Shown here piece by piece: positions 15,701 to 25,400 of a stretch of DNA of 64,000 nt. The notes beneath the pieces are model-generated. The model saw only the letters and a program-made list of their open reading frames with translations, had not been told where the DNA came from and searched no databases. This DNA is from Mucilaginibacter aquariorum (GTDB lineage: Bacteria; Bacteroidota; Bacteroidia; Sphingobacteriales; Sphingobacteriaceae). Each line of letters begins with the position of its first letter. The first letter of the stretch is position 1. The translations under genes and the position numbers were made by a program. The stretch is taken from positions 1,426,001 through 1,490,000 of the forward strand of contig NZ_JANHOH010000001.1 of assembly GCF_024498135.1 (NCBI RefSeq). The letters run 5' to 3'.

Positions 15701-18642
15701 TTGAGTTTAAAGAAGGGATCAAGGTTGTACAGCAGTAAGGGCGTATTTTCATTATAAGCAAGACTCACGCCTCCGTTAATCTTTTTCAGGTCAGCTATCC
15801 GGGTTACAAAGTGCTTTACCTGCTCATCCCAGTTTTTTGACCCTTCATTGGCCTGGCAAAAAGTCAGTTTACAAGATTCCGGATGATATGGTAAAAACTT
15901 ATAAGCCCAGACCGGGTTCCAGTTTTGGACCATATTAAAAAGAGTAAACTCCGCGCTGTATACCGAAATTCTTTTACCGTTTACAGAAACAGAATCATCA
16001 CCAGTAAGTGTTCCGGAAGGCAGGTTTGCCAAACCGAATACATCATTAAAATGCACATATAGAACATTAAAAACTGGCTCAACTGGTATTAAATTATCTT
16101 TAAATAAGGCGTATTGGCCGCCCGGGCTAACATCGGCAAGCATTTGGTTTTCGTAACTGCTGCAGGGTGCAAAAGAACAATTTGCCTGGAGCGCTTCACA
16201 TTTAATCTTGAGATTATTGAACGTAGTTAACGACCATGCCTCAAAATCATTTTTTATGACCGGGTCAGTATTTACATCAACACCAAAGGCACTGAACCTT
16301 GTTTTTACCAAAGCGGTAAATGCCGGTTCGCCCTGTGTCAACATCACCTGGCAGGTAACACAGTCTTTATAACAATCGGCAAGTTGAAGCGTACTTAAGT
16401 ACTTAGTTTTTATAAAGTTATACTTGCCTAACAATAAATTATTACTGAGCGAGTAATTAACATAGTTATCTGTATAATTATCAATAACCTGCTGGTCCAT
16501 CAGGAATTCAACACTGATATGGTACTCACCGGGCTTTGCAAAGTCAACATTGGCGATTGTTTTAACAGGTTGCGGATCGGTATAGCCGGGGTTGGATGTG
16601 GCAGATCCGAATGTAGGTAGATCCAGGCCGTTATTCACCGGTATATTGTTACCACAATCATCGGTCACTTTTACAACCAGCCGATAAAAACAATTGCTAC
16701 ATAATATATTATCGGGATAGCGGTCCTTCAACTGTTCAATGTTAACCTGTAAGCTAACACTATGATCGGGGATCGCAGCCAGGTAAGTTGTATTGGCAGT
16801 GATTTTCAGTTCCGACCTGTTGAATATAAACTGTGCAGGGTTAAGTACCTTTATGTAATCAGATTTTACATTCTCGGTGTTTAAAGCCGGCAGCGGATCA
16901 AGGGTTGAGGGGTTGGGGCCTGTCAATGCAGTAGCTATGGTTTTACCGCTTGCATTAAGGTAACTTAAGCTGATCTGGCCGTTCGGGTCAATAACCATAT
17001 TTTTTGTGTAATGCTCTGCGTAGCCAACATCATTACCAAACAACTGGTCAAGCTCCCATTGTTCGGGCTTACCATAGTAATATTTACTGGTACGGCTCAT
17101 TGTATTTACCGTACCTGTACCCGGTTGAAACGCCGGGCCTACCCCACCCTGCAGCTTGATCCTGCCAGTATTGTCTGCTGTATATTGTGTAACAGAAAAC
17201 GGATATCCCTGGGCATCAGGGATGGCCTTGTTAAATTTTGACTTGACCAGGTTTTTAAAAAGATTGTTCGGAGAGTAATATTTTGAGGAGCCACTCAAGT
17301 TATTCATAACATCTGGCAGCATTTCGCATCCGCCGGGCATTGCAATCCCATTGATATTTTTGACAGAATATGGGATGCCATCGTTATCCATGTTGAAGTT
17401 CTGGAAATAATGAAGGGTGGCCTCGGCGTCATTCACTTCTGCGGGAGCCGGTAAGATGGCAACCGATTTACGGCCAAAAACATCATACACATCTTCCTGT
17501 ACAATAGGTACCGGCGGCGTATTTGGTTCTGTGCTTGCTAAAGTTACCGATTGCCTGTTTCGCAACGTGCCATCGAAGTAACTCATCACTTCTTTCTTTT
17601 TACCATCTTCTGCGTAGGCAACGGCATACTGAAAGTTTTTTGTTTGCTCGGCCCAACTCTTCGGCCAGATATTATACTTGAGCTGTGCAATACCGTTTTT
17701 CTGGCATTTGTAATTCCATGCCCCTCTTAACCGGTTACCTGCCGCATCATAATTTACGGTCCTTACCCGCGCTAATACATAATCGTTATCAAACAGGGTG
17801 AACTGATAGCTGCTTGTGGAATTAGTTATGCGGGTGGTATTATTTCTGAATAACGCATCCAGGTTTTCATTCGATACAGAATTATCTGCCAGCATAGCGT
17901 TGATAACGATCATATAGGGGCTGCCAATGTCTATTGGCGCTATCTCCACATCATACTCCTGAGCGAGGGCGGCCTCATAGTTCAAACTTAAAATACCGGC
18001 AGCGTTGTTAACGGAACCGGTAACTGTAAGTGGGCCAACATCAACTATTTTGTTAGCGGGTAAAGCATATTTGCGGGTAACCAAAATGCACTCAGATACT
18101 TCAAGTCCGCGAATACTATCTTTGGGTAAAACCGATGCCGGAAGTTCCGCACAACGCACATCGGTAACGGTCATCTCCATTTTATAGGCACCCACCGGCA
18201 GGTCATAGTTATCAAATGCTTTATAAGTTGTACCGGCAAGGCGGTTATAAGTCACCTTCAATGTTCTTGTTTGTGGTGCAGATGCCTGGGTAGGGTTGTT
18301 TGCATCCGTGTAAGCTACTACACTTACATCCACTTCGAAGCTGAGCGTATTACTCTGGGTGGGCAACTTTGTAAAGTCGGTTATCCTGAGGCTAATACTA
18401 CTTTTTATAAACGCCACCGGAAATTTAACTTTGTCAAATAACGGGTCGTCGTATTTATCATCCTTTATTGTAACCACTCCGGGGGCAGTTAAATCATCCC
18501 TCTTAAAGCCATATACCGGTTTACCATCGTCACCTGACAAATTGCTATTCAATGCATCTACAACAGCATACGGTTTTGCTTCATTAACTAATGAAAATAA
18601 GGTTACTATTGCCAGCAATACGCCTCTTCTAACAAAGTTCAT
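9760..18642 (-). CDS. Giant RHS/YD-repeat protein with clan-CD-peptidase-like C-terminal tip
   Basis: 2960 residues. A signal peptide (about 1-23) is followed by a long N-terminal half with a conserved Bacteroidota RHS block at about 322-365 (WPKSWAEQTKNFQYAVAYAE, SYFDGTLRNRQSV). A laminin-G/concanavalin-like domain lies at about 1775-1940. YD repeats fill about 1985-2600 (YQYDAIGNLITDAQAG, YDPNGNINTYTRNG). The RHS core spans about 2614-2690 (YRYGFNGKENDNEV, YDPRVGRFLSEDPL, FAANNPVQFIDMDG). The 270-residue tip after the core contains VVFVTHGG (His2760) and FVISACNVG (Cys2843), the His and Cys motifs of clan CD/CHAT-like cysteine peptidases. RHS shells enclose such tips and release them into target cells. 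A 38 nt overlap follows with a possible immunity gene. Start at 18642 gives a good signal peptide. Toxicity is inferred, not shown. Confidence 0.9.
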   Translation of the reverse strand: MNFVRRGVLLAIVTLFSLVNEAKPYAVVDALNSNLSGDDGKPVYGFKRDDLTAPGVVTIKDDKYDDPLFDKVKFPVAFIKSSISLRITDFTKLPTQSNTLSFEVDVSVVAYTDANNPTQASAPQTRTLKVTYNRLAGTTYKAFDNYDLPVGAYKMEMTVTDVRCAELPASVLPKDSIRGLEVSECILVTRKYALPANKIVDVGPLTVTGSVNNAAGILSLNYEAALAQEYDVEIAPIDIGSPYMIVINAMLADNSVSNENLDALFRNNTTRITNSTSSYQFTLFDNDYVLARVRTVNYDAAGNRLRGAWNYKCQKNGIAQLKYNIWPKSWAEQTKNFQYAVAYAEDGKKKEVMSYFDGTLRNRQSVTLASTEPNTPPVPIVQEDVYDVFGRKSVAILPAPAEVNDAEATLHYFQNFNMDNDGIPYSVKNINGIAMPGGCEMLPDVMNNLSGSSKYYSPNNLFKNLVKSKFNKAIPDAQGYPFSVTQYTADNTGRIKLQGGVGPAFQPGTGTVNTMSRTSKYYYGKPEQWELDQLFGNDVGYAEHYTKNMVIDPNGQISLSYLNASGKTIATALTGPNPSTLDPLPALNTENVKSDYIKVLNPAQFIFNRSELKITANTTYLAAIPDHSVSLQVNIEQLKDRYPDNILCSNCFYRLVVKVTDDCGNNIPVNNGLDLPTFGSATSNPGYTDPQPVKTIANVDFAKPGEYHISVEFLMDQQVIDNYTDNYVNYSLSNNLLLGKYNFIKTKYLSTLQLADCYKDCVTCQVMLTQGEPAFTALVKTRFSAFGVDVNTDPVIKNDFEAWSLTTFNNLKIKCEALQANCSFAPCSSYENQMLADVSPGGQYALFKDNLIPVEPVFNVLYVHFNDVFGLANLPSGTLTGDDSVSVNGKRISVYSAEFTLFNMVQNWNPVWAYKFLPYHPESCKLTFCQANEGSKNWDEQVKHFVTRIADLKKINGGVSLAYNENTPLLLYNLDPFFKLNATGYNYRNNFIADLQSYTDRVLKITGSGSAYTNVSLPRYIKYLLYCKSSSATGAPWQDCTPVCNAPEKEFNMYRDMYMELKAIYYEKIMNATTCSGKLSCPVGGSAPIVQVPGDCPTPINFSLEKDEGYHSPCDNWSQPIRISYLGGAINSNTTLELYYSPGVNSYLYNFGYPGDLGPRSVPVIRYVTFTPGQKYAYVCIPKDASITDVKIKRITCTGAPTVIPVGKYIDIVDEVIETSPVRLFETVNWLFGTYWKWYTAYDKVNKTTVTLKDKLGNAVIATENIPVIVPYIYLTTDAYGNNLPASPASLLVTIPVGQSSGIITYNSAYHHHIDGEHPHNQHTYLILDKEKNPTVPSNYLIWGNSSNPTTTTCDPILLTKDARFPPYPEDGNGSQILTTGVANQITQNNDNEVAGFVKTNCEATADELIEKLRPGIIAINKLGMIDQLRARLIAVCTAGGGSTNIFGASKIGAATSYGDLSFGDAIKNTLQLANFTPALNPWLINSPFPYDMPQKNTRTPITSGSTVVCNKIQALRAEYQATLPQGQTATDGGLYTYLKTKFGVAMDLTSDQFAGLLTSCTSCNELMPDEIALPVFMEPSTSGYITRAQYNTALSSLNSQFGGSLATTTFDNQVIFATFMNMQWGFSLSFDDYKTFQNNTETMLLNRPKYLSVKPDPYACALSLIDGALASGVIDYDKYIYEAREAFKVHYIATCSAAKAYTALNSRTPQYHYTLYYYDQADNLVRTIPPEGVKLLTSDKFANIDNARDKGDAVSCTYTGPIVTDKPGALTTLSSVLSSTTDGAIEMWLFNDGSSGHTFKAFTSDKKYLFQAGISGNKLYVDIYPTDGSVAGALTFTPATRHFQADISAAMPLDPFVHIVMQGTGLGSAVLPQLYLNGKVLTVVNNATSPSPLSLSATAISGDVTVPDYFASIKHLVIYGHKLSVANINADAASTCFTFADNNKLGWYRFNIPLAGEMTTAGSNTTNEITNFGWFPQHSLATSYVYNSTNQVTRQYSPDGGVNRYWYDLLSRLVVSQNDKQLAENKYSYTLYEPQLGRITEVGQKNNSNFYLGLPDFLTNTQITGFNTSGTNVQVTNTWYDGIVGGIGGVTSPGTQENLRKRVWATAYRENAGDNASQATYYSYDVSGNVKTLWQKIGGLNIKRIDYEFDEVSGKVNFISYQDGMGDQFYYQYDYDAENRLVKAWSGTQAIINRYSGSNLLWNNRKLDADYYYYLHGPLARTVLGGERDRVQGIDYAYTLQGWLKGINSTNLSYNNDPSEDGKPIPALPDPNRGNTIATADAFGLALQYHNSDYLPVSNFTPFANAAGVTGFRSLYNGNIAASAVNIAFPAATAQQGPQLAVYKYDQLNRLTGQDVFKGLNVSSNAWSPIALNDYKEQVAYDPNGNINTYTRNGMVAAGNSAALMDNLTYNYFTDPATGRKINNRLKSISDNVSSSLSADDIDNQAASNYQYDAIGNLITDAQAGITGIEWNVYGKITSITGSNPVSYTYNTSQQRVSKKVGTTTTYYVRDVQGNTLAVYDDIGGVKNWKEQYLYGSSRLGTWLPNIGNIDNRFPTVATSIWPNAGLKRYELTNHLDNVLATITDRTVLSPTNDYYTADVVNAQDYYPFGMLQPGRTYSANGSYRYGFNGKENDNEVKGQGNQQDYGMRIYDPRVGRFLSEDPLASSFPSLSPFQFAANNPVQFIDMDGEEPKIKTVNYGRNVMIGLVNVDKLQSHPNAINNNWLGVKSDIQNGLTYINSLKDNRLPTTQLMNVVFVTHGGVVETTTHHSDGSITKSEEYFFQAVPGNENLLITSGDIISFMKDGTSNPNDKFVNEKNQSIAALQGIMAQMGKDGNFVISACNVGSDESMGIALQKLSNGKVNIYITPDLVRISGMKKDKNNKDVWDAIPELNTPRIADGSYLDPNAIQKVKTISKYKVGFILFPAGNKKAVKKDINILLKSTGEPLNEVKPKERAKEE

Positions 18643-18663
18643 ACAGTGTGATAAGGTTGTTTT

Positions 18664-19452
18664 TTAATTAAGTTTAATAAGCGTGTAATCTTTGTACACA
18701 CCTTTTAGCAAACCGCCGGCATTTAAAACATCTGTTGTTTGAGGCTCCCCGGTAAAATCCGCCTTATCTGAAGAGTTGAGGAAAAGTACTTCTACATATC
18801 TGTCTTTCTTACTGTTAAGCGGCTCTTGCGGCGAGGTTAGCGTTGTGGATATTTTCACAATTTTCCCGCGTTCTGTATCTACCTCCATCGCGTAGCGTTT
18901 GCAACCTGGGTGCCGGTCATTATTGAGAATGAACGTCCTGAATTTGCCCGCAACTTTTATGCTCAGTTCGTAGTCCTCCTGCTGCAATAGCATTTGCAGG
19001 TTATTGTTGCTTAACAGGTTCATATTTTGAAAAGGTTTTTGCGGGCCGGCAAATATTTTTTTCTTGTCATTCATCACGTTTAAATTAACCCCATGATCAC
19101 TGATCACCATTTCATCACCAATACGGTAAAAGAATTGCCGGCCCGAACGTGTAAGTTTAAACGGCAATACCATTTTAATTTGGCCTGTATCACCCGGCGC
19201 ATCCACTTTGATCGTACCGCCTATCGTAAATTTGTCACGATCCTGATCAATTTGTCGTAGCCATGTGCTGAATTCTTTTACCGTGAGGCTGTCATATTTG
19301 CTTTGTCTGGGTTTGTCAACCCGGGCTACCTTTGGCTGCTTGATACCGGTTCCGGCGGTTATTCTGTTCCGCATGGACCAGCCTGCCAGGGTTATACCTA
19401 CTAATACCGATGCTATTAACACAACCTTAAAAAATGTTTTTTTACTTTCCAT
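18664..19452 (-). CDS. Single-membrane-anchor protein of the RHS operon
   Basis: 262 residues. Residues 8-27 (FKVVLIASVLVGITLAGWSM) form one hydrophobic anchor or uncleaved signal. The exported part is mostly beta-type sequence (KLTRSGRQFFYRIGDEMVI, YELSIKVAGKFRTFILN), resembling lipoprotein-carrier-like or outer membrane-associated folds, but no family was recognised. It sits between the two giant YD/RHS genes, 21 nt before one and 11 nt after the other, so it is surely co-expressed with them. A chaperone or assembly role for the RHS proteins in the periplasm is possible but is inference from position. Confidence 0.65.
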   Translation of the reverse strand: MESKKTFFKVVLIASVLVGITLAGWSMRNRITAGTGIKQPKVARVDKPRQSKYDSLTVKEFSTWLRQIDQDRDKFTIGGTIKVDAPGDTGQIKMVLPFKLTRSGRQFFYRIGDEMVISDHGVNLNVMNDKKKIFAGPQKPFQNMNLLSNNNLQMLLQQEDYELSIKVAGKFRTFILNNDRHPGCKRYAMEVDTERGKIVKISTTLTSPQEPLNSKKDRYVEVLFLNSSDKADFTGEPQTTDVLNAGGLLKGVYKDYTLIKLN

Positions 19453-19463
19453 TAATATTCGTT

Positions 19464-22400
19464 TTAGGGAGCGACAGATTTAACATAAGATGACTTTGAT
19501 TCTTTAAGGGTCACGATCCCCCTTTCGGTCTCTTTTTTAACCCTTGCTAACTGGCCCTGGCTGTCGTATTCATAAAATGTAGCAAATCCGTTCTCGTCCA
19601 GTTCCGCCATCAGGCGCATGCTTTTATCGTCGTAAGCATACGTCTTCATTTGGGAAGCTATCGGATGGATCCGGATATCATCAATATATACAGGGCCGGT
19701 ACCAACCGGCTGTATATCAATATTCACGTCGTTCTGGTACAGAGTAGTAATCTCGAACACACCTTCCACCAGTTTCCAGTCCTCCACTACCGCTCTCACG
19801 GTCAACGGAACATTGCTTAGGTTTTTCAACAGGGTAATGCCAGTGGCCTGTTTGTTATAAACATCATTATCCTTTACCCAGGCTGTGAATAAATATTTGC
19901 CACCGTTAGCGGGCGTTGGCTGAAAACCTATCGGATATTTTGCATTCGGATTTTTGATAAATTCATTTTTGGCATTGAATTCAAAATATGGAAAGCTTTT
20001 TTGCTCAAGATCAGCGTAGCTTACTGTTTTAAGAGTTATTCCTCCGGCTGGAACAATCACGCTATAATTCCCGCTGTGGGAAACTCCTTGCCTAAGCAGC
20101 GCATTCAAATTTGAATTGGTAATATTTGCACGCTGAAATTGAATTACAGGGCTGGCATCAACGTAATTTGCACCACCAATTTTAAAGTAGCCATCTTCAA
20201 AAGAAGCAGCAAAAATCTCCCGGTTACGGGCATTACTTGCTACTGCCGCAGGCAATTCCCCGTTAAAGTCAAATAAGGCCGCGCTATACCTGTTTAAGGC
20301 ATCCACATTCTCAGTCTGCTGGCCATATTTATCATAAATGGTAACTGTGTTGGCGGTGGTCCAGCGTTCTGCTGCAAGGTCGAGGTTTTGCAGCCATTTT
20401 GGGTTATTAGCTACCTGCTCGCAAAACCAATAGCTGTAAAAACCATTAATGTAGCCGGCGTCCTTAACATTGACCAGGCCAGGTGCGCCGTCAGTGATCG
20501 TTTTATAAAGTCTATCCTTTTGCAGCACCTTGGTTTTATAAGGCTTCCAGTTACCTGCGTATCCATAAATGTAAGGATTGATGGATGTGACGGGGACCGT
20601 ACAAGGGCTATAGGGTGTATCGAAACCATCATTGTAGATGGACTTATAAAATGGTGCACTAACCCCGCTCTTATTCAAGTAAACAATCGTATTGGGGTTA
20701 TCTCCCACCAGCTCCTGCGTCGAAAAAATCGAAACCAGCAACTCACCATTCTGGTTATTGGCTATGGTTGCCGCGTCATTATCCAAGATCTCAAGATATG
20801 CATAATCCTCATCAGGATGCGGAGTGCCAACTGACGGTAATTCTATCCGTAAGTCATGATAGCCTTTGTTTAAATATTTTGGTGAAACAGAATATTTCCT
20901 TTGCATCGCCCCCTGGTTCATTAAATCATAGTTCCATGCCGCGGTCGAGCAGTTATCATCAAATCTTATTTTGAAACCGCTCCCCACTACGGAGGTTACA
21001 ATTTGATAAGTCCCGTCATGAGGCACCCAGAACTTTGAAAAAAGACCAAGGAGGTTTACACCGCTGCTCCGGCTTCTTGAAATGGAACGTGTATTGGACC
21101 TATCCACAATCGCTTTAAGGCTGGAGCTTAAGGGCATAAATGGAGGATTTACAGTGTTGTTGTAATAAACTATAGGGTATGTACCCGCTTGCTCTTGTTT
21201 TACCGTACCGGCAGGCACGCTGAAGTCATCCCCGCTATTTGCATCAAAAGCATGTATATCCGGCATTTCGGTTGCCCAGGTCTCATCATAGGTGGTAACC
21301 GAGGCATTGATCACCTTTAGCGCCGATGTCAGGTCATTTTTGCCTACCAATTGTAATGCCCCCCCTGCGATGGGGTTATTGAGGCTTACCAACTGGGTGA
21401 TGTCTGCATCCAATATATTACGGGCGCCCGACCTGATAATTTTGACCAGTTTGCTGCTAAAACCGGTCTGGATCTGACCGTACCGGTTCATGATATATTT
21501 TTTAATAACACCAGAACGGTTCTGCTCTACCACCCAATAGTGATTGCCGAACCTTGGCATATTAGTTGGCGTATCGGTCTCGTCCACCTGCATGTCAATA
21601 AACTCATCACCCGATTTAAAAAAAGCATAACTGTTTACCGGTATTTCGCCCGATGCACTTGCGGTAAGCGGCCCAAACAGCAAGCCGACTGTTTGGTAAG
21701 CGGCAGACATGCCCTCGTAAGCCCAATAGGCCGGTATCCTCATCGTGAAGATGTCCCTTTTAAACTCGTTTTGGGTACGGGTGATCAATGGATCCCCTGT
21801 AACACCATCAAAGGCAATATTTTCGGTAGTGATCGAAGACCCGTTTTGGGTTTTGACAACCTTTTCCAGGATGCCATACGATTGCACTACCTTAAAGGCA
21901 CAGGCCGACCGAAACAACCGGTAATCATCATTGCGTTTGATAGGCAAGTGGACAAGAAAAGCCCAAAAAATACCTAAGTTTAAGGTTTCGGCACCTGTAT
22001 TAACGGCTGTTCCAAGGTTGACTGTCTCCTGTTCCCTGAAATCAGTATACAGTTCGATATCCTGCCCTAAAACACCGTCAACTACGGTACCACCGGGTTT
22101 GACCACCTTGACCAGATTATTCAGCTTCTGCGTTCCGGAACCGGTCGGGGTACTTTTGTAAAAGTATTCTGTCGCGCTGATCTCGGCACCTGCATTATTA
22201 TAGATTCTTGTGGATCTTAGCTTGCCGTTCATATCATTCAGCTCAATACTGTAACCCTGGGACATGATCAGCTCTGAATCGCTAAAGGTTTCAATGAGGC
22301 TGAAAAGGCTGCCTTTTACCGGGGCGTAGCGTTCAGGCTGCAGTGCATTCACCTTTACCGGATAGTCCCTGCCGGTATAAAAGTCATTAACCGTATAATA

Positions 22401-25400
22401 ATCACTTTTTACAGTAGAAGCACTTCCGTTTTTACCCAAGTCCCTAACAGTTACACGGCTATAGGTTACAGACGGGGCCGGAAAAACCGACTCCCCGAAA
22501 GGTTCTTCCAGATCCATATAATTATCTATCCCGCCTTTTATCTTTTGAATATAAGGTACAGGCATTTTAAAGGGGTTTTCGTCGTTACCGATTCCGGGTT
22601 CATATGCCGCAACGCCAGTGCTGATCAGCAGTCCGTTTTCAACTTTTGTATAATCAAATACTTGTCCGTACTGTGCCGTTCGGTCTGTCTGGCTTCCATC
22701 GGGGTTCCAGTTGTCGGTAATATAAATACTTTTTACCCGGGCGCCCCCTCCTGTCTTGGCAATAACCTCCTGTCCCGGGCTTATTTCATAACCATTATAT
22801 TTTGCGAGCCTGATAAAACTTTTATTGAGATCAACCTTGGTAGCATAATGGTTATTATTCGCCGTCTGATAAAAATTCTCAAAAAGTTCACCAAAATTTG
22901 AAGCGGCATTGATCACTGCGCTAATGATCGAAAGAATACTTGATGAAGCAGTCGCTTTGTCTTTTTGCTGATAACCAGGGTAAGCAAACCTCGGGTATTC
23001 GTTTTTAAGGCGCTGTAATGCGGCGAGCATAATAGTATTCGTATTTATGCCATTCTCCGTGTAACGCGCCATAAAGATATTTAACCCATTAGTCCCGTCA
23101 GTTGCCTTTGTAACGTTTGTCACCTGGATATATGCGGGTACAAAGTCATGGCTGTTCACAACCGACAGGTCATTTTTCGTTTTCATATCTACATTCATTT
23201 TGGTGTAGAGGTAGTCGCTTCCATTTAAAAAATTCTTTTTGAACCAGGCGGTAATGTCCTGTCCATCGGGAGGCATTTTAGAAGCCGGAAGTGATACCCT
23301 GATCCCCTGCGCATTATATAAATATCCATCTGCATTGGGGTCTGGCAGCAGTGCGCCTGAACTGTTAACCAACCCACTGATGGAATACATGGCCATCGCT
23401 TTCCGGTCCTGAACGAACATATAATCGTCCGCCTCGTAGTTAACATTGATCTGGCCGCCAGTCGGGAGACTTACAGCTGTTAATTGCCAAAGTGCCGCAT
23501 TCTCATCTACCGTGGAGCGCGAATTTTGGTTAGCATAAGGATATTCCTCATTGGTCATCCCGCCGCCGTTCTCTGTTTGCTCTTTGTACATACCCCACCT
23601 GTCCATAGCCATTTCCTGGTAACCCTTGGTATTGTTGTAGGTAAAGCGGTATGGAAAAGAGAGGCCACGCGGGCTGTTCTGATATTCAAACCAAACTTTT
23701 TTCAGGGTTAGTTTTCCATTGCCTGATGTGGTCTCCCCCGTAAAATTCGGAACGTTGGCGCAAAGAGTGTAGTCATAAGAAAATTTCACGACCTTTATGG
23801 GCCTTGACATATCGGCTTTTGAATAAAGCCGGATCTCTTTCAATCTTTTAAGTTTTTGATTATCATCTTTGCCCCCGACAGACCAGTCGGCCTGTGCACC
23901 AAGCGCGTCTTGCCGGTCTTCTGTGATAAAATAAGCGATCTTTGTTTTTGACTCTATTGAACTTACATACCAGATCTCTTTTCTTCCGAGGATCACGCTT
24001 CCTTTATCATCATCCGGATCGGCCAGGAGCCCCCTGTTGATATTTGCGCCCGCGAAGGGTGTGCGCCAATTGTATAAATAGGATAAGCGCGAATAATTAA
24101 ATTTAACTGCGGTACCCTGGTCATCATCGCTGACGCCATCCCCGGTCTTGTCCGTGTAGTCGGGAGAGAGCACGGCTGTAAGCAGAAAGCTGGTTGCGTA
24201 AGGAGGTTTGGTCTCTTTATGATAATAATGATCAACGCCTTTATTTCTTCCGGGATAACTGGTACGGTTAACCCCCGTAACCGCATAACCTTTGTCCAGG
24301 GCGAATGAGTATTCATTTTGTTTAACATTATAAACAGGCAAACCATAAACCATCCGTTTTCCGCTTTTGTCTGTAACGGTCATTTCGGATATATGATGGC
24401 CCTTACGAGCCGGGAAGCCGTCCGCGTCGGCAGGGCTTTCTGCAGATGCTGGGTAATCGGCTACATTACCGCCAACTTCTGAAAGCTGCGGGTCAACCCT
24501 GGGATAAGCTTTTATTAATTTAGGTTTGGCGGCGATATCAATTGTGGAATTTATATCAATAAGTTTGTAATTTTTGATCGTAGTTTCCAGGCCATTCGTA
24601 TTGGCCTCTGCTGCCGTTAAATATGAAACAGACGTAGCCCTGGGCTGGCGTGATGTTTTAACAAGCCCTGCCCCAAGGTCATTAGATCCGGAAAAAAAAG
24701 ATTCCGCACGGTAATCACCTTCATTCAGCTTGACTTTAACCGGTAAGGTACCATTCATTTTTAAAGTCAATCCTGCATCTTGCGGGGCTATCTCCCCTAA
24801 AACTTTGAAATGAGCATTTTCCTTTAACGGATTGATAAAATCATTATTCTGGAAATCTCCTTTGCTGCGGTAATTATTATTTTGTGTCCACTTGTGTGTG
24901 GTACTTCGGGAGTCCTGTTTAAAATAGTTGACACCGACATGGATAGCTGAAAAGCTTCCTCCAAAGTCTAGTCCCCCGGTATTGGTATCGCTGATGTCAT
25001 CAACCCTATTGTCAAAGAAAATCCCGGATCCGCCGCGATATAATCTAAACTGGCCGCTGCTTACCTGATTTGTAAAAGAAAACATATCAGGCATTTGAAT
25101 GGGGACAGCCAGATTAGGCAATTCCGGTATAACCGGATTTTCGTTTTCCCTGATAAAATCCATTACCGCATCCTCGCGGTCTTTACCATTTTCTGCGTAA
25201 AGCAAACCGTAAGTGGGTGTAAAAAGTGCCGGTTTAGCTACTTCCCTTACTGTTTTGTAACCGGTTATGCCGCCGCCGCCGAATATTCCGAAATCATCAA
25301 GGCCGCCGCTTACAGTAAATGACCCTGAAGTATTTTTATAGGGGACCTGAATTTTGGGGTTCACCGGTTCAGTGTTATAGGAATGATTCAACCCGGGGTT